The notes under the pieces were generated by a model. The model made no database searches, was not told the DNA's origin, and saw only the letters and a program-made list of their open reading frames with translations. From assembly GCA_031283115.1 (NCBI GenBank), contig JAITCK010000005.1, forward strand, positions 1-6,810: a DNA stretch of 6,810 nt, written 5' to 3'. Position 1 is the stretch's first letter. Every line of letters begins with the position of its first letter. The stretch is from Cellulomonadaceae bacterium. Lineage in GTDB: Bacteria; Actinomycetota; Actinomycetes; Actinomycetales; Cellulomonadaceae. Shown here piece by piece: positions 1 to 6,255 of the stretch. The translations under genes and the position numbers were made by a program.

Positions 1-958
1 TGTTTCCGCCCGAAATAATGGGGACAATGACGCCCTCACGCCGCAGCGGCGGGTCAGACGGGGGCGGCGGCACATCAAGGGCGGCATCATGCTCGGCCAT
101 AATAGCCGCCACCGCCACCGCCCCTGCCGGCTCCACCAGCAGTTTTGCCCGCTCTGCCATGGCCAGCAGGCCACGGGCGATCTGCCCTTCACTCACAGTG
201 CGCACTTCAACACCCAAACGCTCCAACATCTCAAAAGGCAGATCCCCCGGCAAGCCCACGGCAATACCATCCGCCATCGTCGATGAGGGGGTGCGACGCA
301 ACGGACGCCCTACCGCCAGAGAATCCACGTAGGCAGAAGCATTTTTCGCCTGCACGCCAATGACCTTCACATGGGGGGCAGCCTCAGCAAAAACTGTGGC
401 GACACCGGCAGCCAACCCTCCCCCGCCAACAGGCACAATCACCGTAGACACGTCAGGCACTTGGGCCAGAATCTCTAAGGCGATTGTTCCTTGACCTGCG
501 ATGACATCTTCATGGTCGAAGGGGTGAATAAAGGTTTTACCGCTGGCTTCCGCATCTGCGCGGGCAGCCGCCAACGCCTCATCGACGTTGCGGCCCACCA
601 GGGTGACCTCAGCGCCGTAACTGCGGGTCGCCTCGATCTTGGGGAGCGGGGCGTCGACAGGCATGTAGACGACAGCCTGGATGCCCAACATGGTTGCCGC
701 CAGCGCGACCCCCTGGGCGTGGTTTCCAGCGGAGGCTGCGATAACGCCCGCCGCCCGTTCCGCAGGGGTGAGACGGGACATGCGCACGTAGGAGCCGCGA
801 ATCTTGAACGAACCGGTCCGTTGCAGGTTCTCCAACTTGAGCAGCACATGCTGGCCCACCACATGAGTGAGCGCACGGAAGGGTTGGATGGGCGTGCGTT
901 CGATGACGCCGTCGAGCAAACTGGCGGCGCGGCGGACATCGGCCAGGGTGACGGTCAT
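1..958 (-). CDS. ilvA: Threonine ammonia-lyase (threonine dehydratase), C-terminus outside the window
   Basis: PLP enzyme that deaminates L-threonine to 2-oxobutanoate, normally the entry step of isoleucine synthesis, in the cytoplasm. The frame from ATG 958 is open for 319 codons to the left edge. It shows the fold-type II landmarks in order: GSFKIRG with the PLP lysine at K52, SAGNHAQG at 76-83, a PVGGGGL phosphate-binding loop near 176-182, and SGGN at 316-319 where the window ends. The family usually runs about 400 residues with a C-terminal ACT-like domain; that part is not visible, so feedback regulation by isoleucine cannot be judged. The start ATG shares bases with the TGA of the upstream exporter gene (ATGA), suggesting translational coupling. 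A purely catabolic TdcB-like role is the main alternative. Family assignment is firm; the biosynthetic role is inference. Confidence 0.95.
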   Translation of the reverse strand, partial: MTVTLADVRRAASLLDGVIERTPIQPFRALTHVVGQHVLLKLENLQRTGSFKIRGSYVRMSRLTPAERAAGVIAASAGNHAQGVALAATMLGIQAVVYMPVDAPLPKIEATRSYGAEVTLVGRNVDEALAAARADAEASGKTFIHPFDHEDVIAGQGTIALEILAQVPDVSTVIVPVGGGGLAAGVATVFAEAAPHVKVIGVQAKNASAYVDSLAVGRPLRRTPSSTMADGIAVGLPGDLPFEMLERLGVEVRTVSEGQIARGLLAMAERAKLLVEPAGAVAVAAIMAEHDAALDVPPPPSDPPLRREGVIVPIISGGN

Positions 959-2196
959 TCGACCTGCTGCTCCTCGCTGTCGTTGCCTCGAACCCGACGG
1001 ATTGACCCGGTGATGGCTGGTAGGGAAAGGTCACGGAGTTTGACTTTGCTTCTCCATAAGGGCACCCGGTCACCCCCCCCCAGTTCGGGGAACTTGTCGT
1101 GCCCATGCAGGTAAAGGATGACCGTGTTGAGGGTGGCCACCAGCGGAACTGCGAAGAGGGCACCCACAATCCCCGCCGCCATTGACCCTGCCGCCACAGC
1201 CAGGACAACGGCCACCGGGTGCAGAGACACGGCATGTCCCATAAGGAAGGGTTGCAGACCGTGAGATTCCACCTGCTGGACGAGCAGCACAATGGCAAGC
1301 ATGACCAGAGCACTAGGCCAACCATGCGATACGAGCACCACCACGCAGGCGATAGTTCCGGTAACCACGGCACCCACCACGGGGATGAAGGAGCCCACAA
1401 AAACGAGCACACCGATAGGTACGGCCAGTTGCGGCACAAAGAAGGCCGAACCGGCACCAATGCCGATAGCATCAATGAGGGCCACAAGAATCTGGGTGCG
1501 CACGTAGGCGCTCAGAGAGGCCAGGCCTCGACGGCCCGCCTGGTGGGTGACCTCGCGGACATTGGTAGGCAGCAAGCGAACCAGCCAGGTCCAAATGGTT
1601 TTGCCATCACCTAAAAAGAAGATGGTGCAGAAGATGGTGATGAGGATGCCCACCAACACATGTCCGGCTGTTGCCGCCACACCCAAAGCACCTGTCGCAA
1701 TAGTGGATAGGCCGGTGCCGCCCGTGACCGCCGACTGTACCTGCTGCCAGTAGGTGTTCAACTGGTCGTTGTCGATGCCTAGGGGGCCGTCAGCCAGCCA
1801 ACGCCGCACCTCGTTGATACCGGCTATCGCCTGATCGGTCAGTTGAGAAAAACCCACATACAACTGGTGTCCAGCCACAAAAATGAGTCCGCCAACCACC
1901 GCAAGAAGACCGATAACCGCCACCGCTACCGCCAGAGCGTTAGGGAGGTGGGCGCGATGCCGTAAGAACCCGTGCAGGGGGGCCAGCAAAACGGTGACCA
2001 GCAGGGCGATCGCTACCGGCACGATGATGGTCATCAGGTAGGCGAAAAGCCAACCGATAGCCGCGATGAGGGCGCCGATCAGCAGCAGCCGCCAACTCCA
2101 GCCAGCGGCAGCGCGGATGGACGGCGGAATCTGATTTGGCGTCCATGTGCGATGTTCCGCCGCTGGCTCGTCAGAAACAAATCCCTCATCAGTCAT
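955..2196 (-). CDS. AI-2E family (PerM/TqsA-type) transporter
   Basis: Integral membrane protein of 413 residues, a normal length for the AI-2E exporter family (PF01594). Hydrophobic segments are visible at about 36-59, 60-74, 86-109, 176-195, 235-254, 258-290, 296-308 and 325-362. Family landmarks include a GSFIPVVG stretch at 268-275 and an AAGIVGALFAVPL segment at 340-352. Some members export autoinducer-2 and others have been linked to amino-acid or ion export; the substrate here cannot be read from sequence. The gene comes first and ilvA follows with a 4-base ATGA overlap, which hints at a link to amino-acid metabolism, although such pairings can be accidental. ATG 2196 is favoured because a -10-like TAGGCT lies 6 nt upstream with no clear Shine-Dalgarno, as in a leaderless transcript. 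A run of nine G residues sits in codons 372-375. Confidence 0.92.
   Translation of the reverse strand: MTDEGFVSDEPAAEHRTWTPNQIPPSIRAAAGWSWRLLLIGALIAAIGWLFAYLMTIIVPVAIALLVTVLLAPLHGFLRHRAHLPNALAVAVAVIGLLAVVGGLIFVAGHQLYVGFSQLTDQAIAGINEVRRWLADGPLGIDNDQLNTYWQQVQSAVTGGTGLSTIATGALGVAATAGHVLVGILITIFCTIFFLGDGKTIWTWLVRLLPTNVREVTHQAGRRGLASLSAYVRTQILVALIDAIGIGAGSAFFVPQLAVPIGVLVFVGSFIPVVGAVVTGTIACVVVLVSHGWPSALVMLAIVLLVQQVESHGLQPFLMGHAVSLHPVAVVLAVAAGSMAAGIVGALFAVPLVATLNTVILYLHGHDKFPELGGGDRVPLWRSKVKLRDLSLPAITGSIRRVRGNDSEEQQVE
1073..1081. repeat. Nine-base C/G homopolymer inside the AI-2E transporter gene
   Basis: Nine consecutive C on the plus strand (G9 in the coding strand) encode the Leu-Gly-Gly-Gly at residues 372-375 of the transporter. 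Losing one G would send the reading frame through the ATGA junction to a stop at 609, antiparallel to nothing but overlapping ilvA out of frame. Gaining one G gives an immediate TGA. Tracts of this length are prone to slippage. Confidence 0.85.
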
Positions 2197-2202
2197 ACGG
2201 TG

Positions 2203-2208
2203 AGCCTA
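2203..2208 (-). promoter_or_regulatory. Putative -10 element of a leaderless promoter for the AI-2E transporter/ilvA pair
   Basis: On the minus strand TAGGCT (TANNNT type) is followed by exactly 6 nt and then ATG 2196. This spacing would put the transcript start at or next to the A of the ATG. I see no convincing -35 at 16-18 bp. The same hexamer and spacing precede the LysR-like gene at 4405, which supports it. Confidence 0.5.
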
Positions 2209-2217
2209 TACGTAGGC
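2204..2217. promoter_or_regulatory. Short inverted repeat over the -10 element
   Basis: GCCTA-TACG-TAGGC is a perfect 5-bp dyad with a 4-nt centre, overlapping the proposed -10 of the transporter gene. It could be an operator half-site pair, but 5-bp arms arise often by chance in this composition. Confidence 0.25.
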
Positions 2218-2233
2218 ACTGACACTCACGTGC

Positions 2234-2254
2234 CCGGCAGGCGTGCGCCGCCGG
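2234..2254 (-). terminator. GC-rich hairpin directly after metB, possible terminator
   Basis: Immediately downstream of the metB stop codon (2257-2255) lie CCGGC (2234-2238) and GCCGG (2250-2254). Inside them GGC and GCC arms extend the stem past a single unpaired A at 2239, leaving a 4-nt loop. No T-run follows in the direction of transcription, so it is not a canonical intrinsic terminator. It may slow polymerase or protect the 3' end. Confidence 0.35.
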
Positions 2255-3532
2255 TCAGAGGCCAGAAAGGGCCTGGTCAAGGTCGGCGATGAGGTCGTCG
2301 ATGGATTCGATGCCGACGGACACACGGACCAGGTCGGCAGGGACTTCTAGGGCGGTGCCTGTGACGGATCCGTGGGTCATTTTGCCGGGGTGTTCGATGA
2401 GGGATTCGACGCCGCCCAAGGATTCGGCCAGGGTGAAGACGCGCGTCCGGTCGACAACGGTCAGGGCTGACGCCTGCGAGCCGGTTTGGAAGGACACCAT
2501 GCCGCCGAAGCCCCGCATCTGTTGCGCGGCGAGCGCGTGTTGCGGGTGTGAGGGCAGGCCAGGGTAGAGCACGCGGGTGACAGCCGGGTGGGCTTCTAAG
2601 TATTCGGCGACGGCTTGGGCGTTGGCTTGGTGGCGGTCCATGCGCACGGCCAGGGTTTTCAGGCCGCGCAGGGTGAGCCAGGCGGCGAAGGGGTCGGCGG
2701 CGCCGCCGGAGGCGTTCTGGTGGAAGCGGGCTGCCTCGGCCAGGGAGCCGGTCACGCCGTCAGGGGCGGTGCGTTCACCAGGGATAACAGCGTCAGCGGC
2801 AATCACTAGGGCGCCGCCAACAACGTCGCTGTGGCCGCCCACATATTTGGTGGTCGAATGGACGACAACATCCGCGCCGAGGGCCAGCGGGGTCTGCAGG
2901 TAGGGGGTGGCGAAGGTGTTGTCGACAACCAGGATGGCCCCCGCCTGGTGGGCGACGTCGGCTATGACGGCGATGTTGCTGATGGTGAGCAGGGGGTTAG
3001 TGGGGGTTTCCGCCCAGATGATGCGGGTGCGGCCAGGCTGAATGGCGGCACGCACCGCGTCAACATGGGTGAGGTCAACGGGGCTGTGGTCAACTCCCCA
3101 CTGGCCGAAGGTTCGCGCGATGAGGCGGAAAGAGCCCCCGTAGGCATCGTCGGGCAAAATGATGTGGTCGCCGGGCCGCAGCACGGCCCGCAAAATGGCG
3201 TCTTCTGCTGCCAGGCCCGACGCGAAAGCCAGGCCAACGGGGGTGGAGCCGTCGCCGGGGGCTTCGGCAGCCGCGAGTGCCGTCTCCAAGGCGGTGCGGG
3301 TGGGGTTGCCTGACCGGGAGTATTCGTAGCCGTTGCGCAGGCCGCCTACGCCGTCTTGTTTGTAGGTGCTGGTCAGGTAGACGGGAGGCACCACGGCTCC
3401 GGTGGTGGGGTCGGGGTCTTGGCCAGCGTGGATGGCTCGGGTGGCGAAGCCGCTGTCCGCCCACAGGTCGGGGGTGGTTGCGGTTGTCTGTCCATGCGTG
3501 GGTCCGTGTGCAGTGGTACTTGCGTCAGTCAC
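2255..3532 (-). CDS. metB: Cystathionine gamma-synthase (trans-sulfuration PLP enzyme)
   Basis: A 425-residue fold-type I PLP enzyme of the Cys/Met metabolism family. It likely joins an O-acyl-homoserine to cysteine, giving cystathionine for methionine synthesis, in the cytoplasm. Visible landmarks: YEYSRSGNPTR (69-79, phosphate-binding R73), Y131-GG, VVDNTFATP (202-210, D204 to the pyridine nitrogen), STTKY with the PLP lysine K229, SLGGVESLIEHPG (371-383) and R403 for the substrate carboxylate. The first 24 residues are Thr/His-rich and not part of the conserved fold. GTG 3532 is taken as the start because a TANNNT hexamer lies 6 nt upstream; it is 9 nt after the LysR-like gene stop. Cystathionine gamma-lyase and O-acetylhomoserine sulfhydrylase are close relatives. 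The SLGGVES/EHPGKMTH context favours MetB, but sequence reading cannot exclude a lyase or dual activity. Confidence 0.9.
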   Translation of the reverse strand: MTDASTTAHGPTHGQTTATTPDLWADSGFATRAIHAGQDPDPTTGAVVPPVYLTSTYKQDGVGGLRNGYEYSRSGNPTRTALETALAAAEAPGDGSTPVGLAFASGLAAEDAILRAVLRPGDHIILPDDAYGGSFRLIARTFGQWGVDHSPVDLTHVDAVRAAIQPGRTRIIWAETPTNPLLTISNIAVIADVAHQAGAILVVDNTFATPYLQTPLALGADVVVHSTTKYVGGHSDVVGGALVIAADAVIPGERTAPDGVTGSLAEAARFHQNASGGAADPFAAWLTLRGLKTLAVRMDRHQANAQAVAEYLEAHPAVTRVLYPGLPSHPQHALAAQQMRGFGGMVSFQTGSQASALTVVDRTRVFTLAESLGGVESLIEHPGKMTHGSVTGTALEVPADLVRVSVGIESIDDLIADLDQALSGL

Positions 3533-3538
3533 GGGACT

Positions 3539-3544
3539 ACTTTA
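3539..3544 (-). promoter_or_regulatory. Putative -10 element of a leaderless metB promoter overlapping the upstream stop codon
   Basis: On the minus strand TAAAGT is followed by 6 nt and the GTG start of metB. Its first three bases are the TAA stop codon of the upstream LysR-like gene. No good Shine-Dalgarno precedes the GTG, so a separate leaderless metB transcript is plausible in addition to read-through from upstream. Confidence 0.45.
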
Positions 3545-4405
3545 CGAACGCTTGCGGCCCCGTGACGTGCCACGCCCGGGTTTCTGGCTTCCCCGCGCCG
3601 GTTTCCCCGCCCCTGTGTGACGAGTTCCACCCTTTCTTTTACCGGCTTTAGCAGGCGCTTTACCGCTTTCTGCCTTTTTGCGGGTTGTCGGAGGTGTTGT
3701 CGTTGCGGAACCGTCCGGCGCTGGCGCCCCCCTCCCTCTGCTCGAGTTGGCGGTGCGACCCCTGACAATGCCCACCATTTCTTCGACGAGAGGGCTGTCG
3801 TTGTCCCGCAACCAGACCAGTCCCACACTGCTGACCGGCCCGTCAGCGAGCAGGCGGTAGGTAACGTCTTTGCGGCGGTGCAGGCGGGCCAGGGACATGG
3901 GCATGATGGTGACCCCGGCCCCGTTAGCTACCCAAGATATGACCTCTTCCGTTGTTGCGGCGCGGGCGGGGTCGCCGTCGGGGTCGATAGTCCCGTCGTC
4001 GGCGTAGGCGACGGGACGCTGCCCGATGACGGGTGGCTGGCCGTCGAAAAGAACGTCATCTGCGGGTACGTTGACAACATCGTCGGCTAGGTCGTCGGCT
4101 TCCACCGTCTCGTCCTCGCCTAAAGCAGCCAGCATGTGGTCTTGAGGGACGACGACGACAGGCAACTCGTCATACAAGGCGATGGCGTGAAAAACCTGCT
4201 TGTCGACGGGCAGGCGGGCCAAGGCGGCGTCAACCTGGCCGTCCGTCAACGCTGCGACGATGGCGCCCGCCTCTACTTGCACTAGGTCGAGTGGCGCGTC
4301 GGGTAGGCGGTCCCGCCACACACGCGCCCACTTGCCCGGCGTCGCCCCCGGCACATATCCGAGCCGGAATGGTTGGGCTGGTGTCTGCTTGTCGGCTGCG
4401 TCCAC
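3542..4405 (-). CDS. HTH-less LysR substrate-binding domain protein with a basic tail
   Basis: A 287-residue cytoplasmic protein whose body (about 12-200) is the two-lobed LysR-type ligand-binding fold. It starts at FRLGYVPGATPGKWARVW, where a true LysR regulator would still have its N-terminal helix-turn-helix. Further family features are EVISWVANGAGVTIMP (154-169), SLARLHRRKDVTY (171-183) and GIVRGRTANSSRGR (212-225). Such DNA-binding-head-less proteins are known in Actinomycetota; their function is not established. Residues 241-287 hold 17 Lys/Arg and one Glu, rich in Gly, Ala, Pro and Ser, which looks disordered and nucleic-acid binding. The start GTG 4405 has TAGGCT 6 nt upstream, and metB follows after 9 nt. 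A regulator that senses a sulfur or amino-acid ligand is a possible role, inferred only from position. No signal peptide is seen, so a secreted binding protein is unlikely. Confidence 0.85.
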   Translation of the reverse strand: MDAADKQTPAQPFRLGYVPGATPGKWARVWRDRLPDAPLDLVQVEAGAIVAALTDGQVDAALARLPVDKQVFHAIALYDELPVVVVPQDHMLAALGEDETVEADDLADDVVNVPADDVLFDGQPPVIGQRPVAYADDGTIDPDGDPARAATTEEVISWVANGAGVTIMPMSLARLHRRKDVTYRLLADGPVSSVGLVWLRDNDSPLVEEMVGIVRGRTANSSRGRGAPAPDGSATTTPPTTRKKAESGKAPAKAGKRKGGTRHTGAGKPARGSQKPGRGTSRGRKRS

Positions 4406-4411
4406 ACGGCA

Positions 4412-4417
4412 AGCCTA
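4412..4417 (-). promoter_or_regulatory. Putative -10 element of a leaderless promoter for the LysR-like gene
   Basis: TAGGCT on the minus strand, then TGCCGT, then the GTG start at 4405. Hexamer and spacing are identical to those before the AI-2E transporter gene. It lies in the 40-bp gap to the divergent endonuclease remnant. Confidence 0.5.
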
Positions 4418-4445
4418 CGCGGGAGATGGATGGGAGACTGGAGCA

Positions 4446-5388
4446 GTGAACCTTGACGAATTGCTCCAGGTGATGGATCGCGCTGCGGCGAACCTCGCCA
4501 AGTTAGAAGCGGTCTGGGAGCGATCCTGGCCGATGCTTCCTTCTGGCCCGAGTCGCGTCGTCGGGCAATTCACGAACGGCTGAATGACCTCACTTCGACC
4601 ATCAACGAAACACTTCCGCAGATAGTCGAATCAGTGCCGCGTGATTCACTTGATCGGGTGGACGACCTCAAAACGGCGGCGATCAAGGACGCAATCAGCG
4701 AAATCGAACGGCTACTCGGAGACACCACCGAGCGCGGAGGACGGTGGGGCACCTTCACCGTCACATGCACTTCGGGCAAGGCCACGACTGGCACGACATC
4801 GTTGAGATGGATTGGCCCTCGGTTCGCGCGGACATTGAGGCAGCGAGCCTGACAGAGTCAGACCCACTGCCTGTGCCTGAGATAGACCTCGGCTTGGCTG
4901 CCTCTGCAAGACCAGCTGGAGGGGCGAGTACCGGCTTGTCGTGGTCCGCTCTCGATGACGATGGGTTCGAGCGCCTGCTGTTTGATCTCCTGCGCGCGTT
5001 CCCGCGCTATCAGAACGTCGAGTGGCTGATGAAAACTCACGCGCCGGATCGAGGGCGCGATCTCTCTGCCGAGCGTGTCATCCAAGACGACGGTGGAACC
5101 ACTCGAACTGAGCGGGTCATAGTTCAGGCCAAGCACTGGACTACCAAGTCAGTCGGCCCCGCCGACATCACGGGCACACTCGCGGCGCTTTCGCTATGGG
5201 AGCCGCCCCCCATTCGAGTGCTTGTCATCGCGACGAGCGGACGATTCACAACGGACGCAGTGACCGTGGCAGAAAAACACAACGCCGACGGAAAATTGCC
5301 CTTCATTGAACTCTGGTCGGACAGCCGACTCGAAACGCTGCTGTCTCAGCGACCCAATCTGGTAGCAAGCCACGGGCTCCGGCCATGA
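4446..5388 (+). pseudogene. Broken Mrr-like restriction endonuclease (PD-(D/E)xK)
   Basis: Three consecutive pieces of one protein lie in three frames. Piece 1 starts at GTG 4446 (MNLDELLQVMDRAAANLAKL...) and reaches GPSR near 4556, then a stop at 4581. Piece 2 (frame of 4556) reads RRAIHERLNDL through GDTTERGGRWG near 4750. Piece 3 continues with HLHRHMHFGQGHDWHDIVE to the TGA at 5386-5388. The last shift looks like loss of one base in a Trp-Gly-Asp-Leu context; the first looks like a larger deletion plus a frame change. Numbered from GTG 4744, piece 3 holds an Mrr-type nuclease core: GFERLLFDLLR (E76), PDRGRDLSAE (D106) and VIVQAKHW (Q128-x-K130), then VLVIATSGRFTTDA and PFIELWSDSRLETLL. 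Relatives cut DNA, often modified DNA. The core alone could still be made from GTG 4744, but a full enzyme cannot. The hexamer 6 nt before GTG 4446 is GAGACT, one base off TANNNT. Confidence 0.8.
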
Positions 5389-5405
5389 GTTGACTCGGGC
5401 ACTGA

Positions 5406-5423
5406 GTCGCAGTGTGCTGCGAC
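5406..5423. promoter_or_regulatory. Perfect dyad upstream of a small leaderless reading frame
   Basis: GTCGCAG-TGTG-CTGCGAC is a perfect 7-bp inverted repeat with a 4-nt centre. It sits 17 bp after the endonuclease stop and one base before a -10-like TAGACT. It could be an operator in the promoter spacer or a terminator hairpin of the endonuclease remnant. No T-run follows, which speaks against an intrinsic terminator. Confidence 0.45.
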
Positions 5424-5424
5424 C

Positions 5425-5430
5425 TAGACT
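5425..5430 (+). promoter_or_regulatory. Putative -10 element of a leaderless promoter for the 5437 reading frame
   Basis: TAGACT, then 6 nt (GGCGGC), then GTG 5437. The arrangement matches the three minus-strand cases in this window. A -35 at standard distance is poor; TTGACT at 5390-5395 is 29 bp away, too far to pair with it. Confidence 0.45.
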
Positions 5431-5436
5431 GGCGGC

Positions 5437-5640
5437 GTGCTGCCCAATTCCCCTGCCTACCCTGAAATGGCCCTCAGCGCACCGGACTTGGCTGCGCTGG
5501 ATGACCACCTGGTTGACTGTCGGGCCTGTCTGCGGCTGGTGGAGTTTCGGGAATGGGTGGCTGCGCATCCGCAGCCTGCTTTCGCAGGGGAGCCGTATTG
5601 GTCGATGCTGCTGCACTCGCCACATGGGCGACGGGTTTGA
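5437..5640 (+). CDS. Small protein with an HX3CX2C motif, C-terminus probably replaced
   Basis: A 67-residue frame from GTG 5437. Residues 21-31 read LDDHLVDCRAC, giving H24-x3-C28-x2-C31 followed by LRLVEFREWVAAH. This is the zinc-ligand pattern of zf-HC2/ZAS anti-sigma factors, although the usual additional N-terminal Cys or His is not visible and the protein is far too short to have the sigma-binding and membrane parts. From about residue 56 (near 5605) the DNA becomes the complement of the Rhs remnant, so the last dozen residues are probably junction sequence and the original protein was longer. A leaderless promoter and a dyad lie just upstream. It could be a live small protein, the head of a truncated gene, or a chance frame. 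I do not recognise a specific family. Confidence 0.45.
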   Translation: MLPNSPAYPEMALSAPDLAALDDHLVDCRACLRLVEFREWVAAHPQPAFAGEPYWSMLLHSPHGRRV

Positions 5641-6145
5641 CGACATGATTGACAAGCCCGGTCTTCACCGCATTGAACAAGCCTCCGATGGAGAACATGC
5701 CGGACGGGTCAGACCGATTGACCGGGTCACCCAGGGCATAGGCGTAACGGTTGAGGCTGCCAGGGGTCGAGAGGGAACCACGCAAAATATCGGGCTGAGT
5801 AAAGCGTCCAACAGTCGGGTTGTAGTAGCGGGCACGCAGGAATGTCAATCCTGTTGTTGGATTCTGTTCTTCACCGGTAAACCCGTACTGCGGCGCGGCT
5901 GACTCTCCGACACTAACGGTAGGCGTTCCCCAGGGGGCATAGGTCGCCGCATAGGCAAGGCCGTTATCAGTGGTGACGTGCCCGACGGATGCCTGAACAG
6001 GTGACACCACAGCGGTAAGGAAGGTAGCCACCGCCACCAAACCCGAGACCCACCGACGCGCCCACACACCAACAGAATGCCCCACAATGACGACAACCGC
6101 TCGCCGAGAGACAGAGATCAACCTCAGACACCACAACCCTACCAA
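5474..6145 (-). pseudogene. Mini-Rhs remnant: signal peptide fused to the Rhs core, toxin tip truncated
   Basis: The open frame, numbered from TTG 6145, has a signal-peptide-like N-terminus (VWARRWVSG at 28-35, hydrophobic stretch, LTAVVSP, VQA before the likely cleavage site near 52). About 35 residues later comes a typical Rhs/YD core at 87-149: YGFTGEEQNPTTGLTFLRARYY, then GRFTQPD, SLNRYAYALGDPVN and DPSG. Secreted Rhs proteins normally carry many YD repeats (a shell of well over 1000 residues) between these parts; here they are missing. After DPSG only about 30 residues of the variable tip are plausible (ending HVVKPVAHVASAAA near 5605). The rest to the stop at 5474 is Pro-rich and antisense to the 5437 frame, so probably junk. 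The start is unclear: TTG 6145, GTG 6085 and GTG 6067 all lack a good signal. It was most likely a secreted contact or polymorphic toxin and is now an internal-deletion relic. Confidence 0.7.
6002..6071 (-). repeat. Signal-peptide repeat, copy A
   Basis: Seventy bases encoding most of the signal peptide of the mini-Rhs frame. They match 6741-6810 at 65 of 70 positions in the same orientation. Two of the substitutions fall as adjacent-codon changes, and the proteins differ at Leu/Val, Phe/Ser, Val/Ala and Gln/Ser. The match ends on the left at the cleavage region; to the right it stops being testable because copy B meets the window edge. Confidence 0.9.
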
Positions 6146-6255
6146 CCACTACACCAGAGGACACCCCCACTATCCACGTCACTGAAATCAGAGATTTGAA
6201 TCCGATAGCACGTCCACTGACGATAGCGTCTTTGGTGATATTTTCCGCAAGACGC
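6146..6255. other. Spacer between the Rhs remnant and the LRR remnant, no gene seen
   Basis: About 110 bp with no convincing coding content. An imperfect stem (CCA...GACG-ATAG-CGTC...TGG, 6214-6235, 7 of 9 pairs) follows the LRR remnant in its reading direction, without a T-run. No clear promoter for the mini-Rhs frame is seen here. Confidence 0.4.

Noticed and set aside
475..1114. Long open frames on both strands inside ilvA and the transporter end
   Set aside because: They are Arg/Pro/Ser-rich shadows in GC-rich DNA; the frame with PLP-enzyme motifs explains the region fully.
2831..3313. A 160-residue plus-strand frame opposite metB
   Set aside because: Gly-rich antisense translation with no recognisable domain; metB on the other strand has all its catalytic motifs.
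4446..5388. Programmed frameshifting to produce a full endonuclease
   Set aside because: Two shifts plus an apparent deletion of conserved sequence would be needed, and no slippery heptamer is seen at either junction.
5390..5395. TTGACT as the -35 partner of TAGACT at 5425
   Set aside because: The spacer would be 29 bp, against the usual 16-18 bp.
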